DNA of 14,095 nucleotides from an uncultured Oscillospiraceae bacterium (GTDB taxonomy: Bacteria > Bacillota_A > Clostridia > Oscillospirales > Oscillospiraceae): positions 1-14,095 of the forward strand of contig CAKTZK010000040.1 in NCBI GenBank assembly GCA_934635515.1, given 5' to 3'. The position numbers were made by a program, and so were the translations under genes. This document shows, one piece after another, positions 13,861 to 14,095 of the stretch. Below the pieces are notes generated by a model. The model was not told where the DNA came from. It ran no database searches and saw nothing but the letters and a program-made list of their open reading frames with translations. Numbering within the stretch: the stretch's first letter is position 1; each line of letters begins with the position of its first letter.

Positions 13861-14095
13861 CCGTAGGGGCCGATGCCCACATCGGCCCGCCAACCAAGCA
13901 GGCGCTTCTTGTCATACCTCCGTAGGGGCGGACACCTCTGTCCGCCCGCCGATTTCCCACCGCACTCCTTGGTGTCCCCCTCTGTAGGGGGCGGCGTCCC
14001 CGACGACCCGCCTCACCGCACTTCATGCAATGCTCTCCGTAGGGGCCGATGCCCACATTGGCCCGTTTTGCCGCGCCTCTTGTTACGCATCCGTA
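13861..14095. repeat. Tandem array of family-B hairpin repeats, cut by the window end
   Basis: Units begin with CCGTAGGGG or CTGTAGGGGG at 13861, 13920, 13982 and 14037, and a fifth begins at 14091 with CCGTA, so the period is 54-62 bp. Heads are hairpins with four-base loops: GGGCCGATG/CATCGGCCC (13867-13888), GGGCGGACA/TGTCCGCCC (13926-13947), and GGGCCGATG/CATTGGCCC with one G-U pair in the fourth. The tails between heads are themselves shared with the island at 9061-9240. The whole stretch from 13842 to the window end holds no gene. Confidence 0.8.

Noticed and set aside
13861..14095. CRISPR-like array with about 30-bp repeats and 25-32-bp spacers
   Set aside because: The repeats vary in sequence, spacing ranges from 54 to 62 bp, the spacers recur in other arrays of the same window, and no cas gene is present.

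Overview
The window looks like chromosome of a GC-rich, Gram-positive anaerobe of the Clostridia, most likely a gut Oscillospiraceae-type bacterium. Three things suggest this: AGGAGG-type ribosome sites and sigma-A promoters beside GC-rich coding sequence; a ferredoxin-linked bifurcating transhydrogenase (NfnAB), typical of fermenting anaerobes; and many short palindromic intergenic repeats. The family-level assignment is inference. No rRNA, tRNA, transposase, phage gene or CRISPR array is visible.

Layout. 1-1931 (minus): a zinc-ribbon/membrane/Ig-like protein, a terminator-like hairpin, then ylmH (TTG start) and a DUF896 gene. 2099-3492 (plus): uridine kinase and a YdcF-type membrane protein, overlapping by ATGA. 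3493-3781: three hairpin repeats and a strong terminator. 3782-5038 (minus): a divergent trigger factor. 5216-6560 (plus): a PAP2 membrane phosphatase overlapping a Crp/Fnr regulator. 6660-8898 (plus): nfnA-nfnB with its own promoter and terminator. 8944-9374: a repeat island. 9421-11006 (minus): ECF transporter S component, type III pantothenate kinase (coaX) and a small Cro/C1-type regulator, one operon with a clear promoter. 11118-11510: more repeats and a 20-bp perfect palindrome. 11578-13841 (plus): a LysR regulator overlapping by ATGA a two-domain DUF2156-GNAT acyltransferase. 13861-14095: a tandem array of hairpin repeats cut by the window edge.

Functional links. The S component and CoaX form a likely uptake-and-trapping pair for pantothenate, the CoA precursor. 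NfnAB couples NADH, NADPH and reduced ferredoxin pools; the redox-plausible, cysteine-rich Crp/Fnr protein just upstream is a candidate regulator. LysR probably controls itself and the coupled acyltransferase through ATGTCAT-type sites around its promoter.

Most of the window is ordinary core metabolism. The points that stand out are a trigger factor without the ribosome-docking signature, the DUF2156-GNAT fusion under a LysR gene, a terminator-like hairpin in front of ylmH that leaves no room for a separate promoter, and a hairpin repeat family whose stem sequence differs between copies while pairing is kept.
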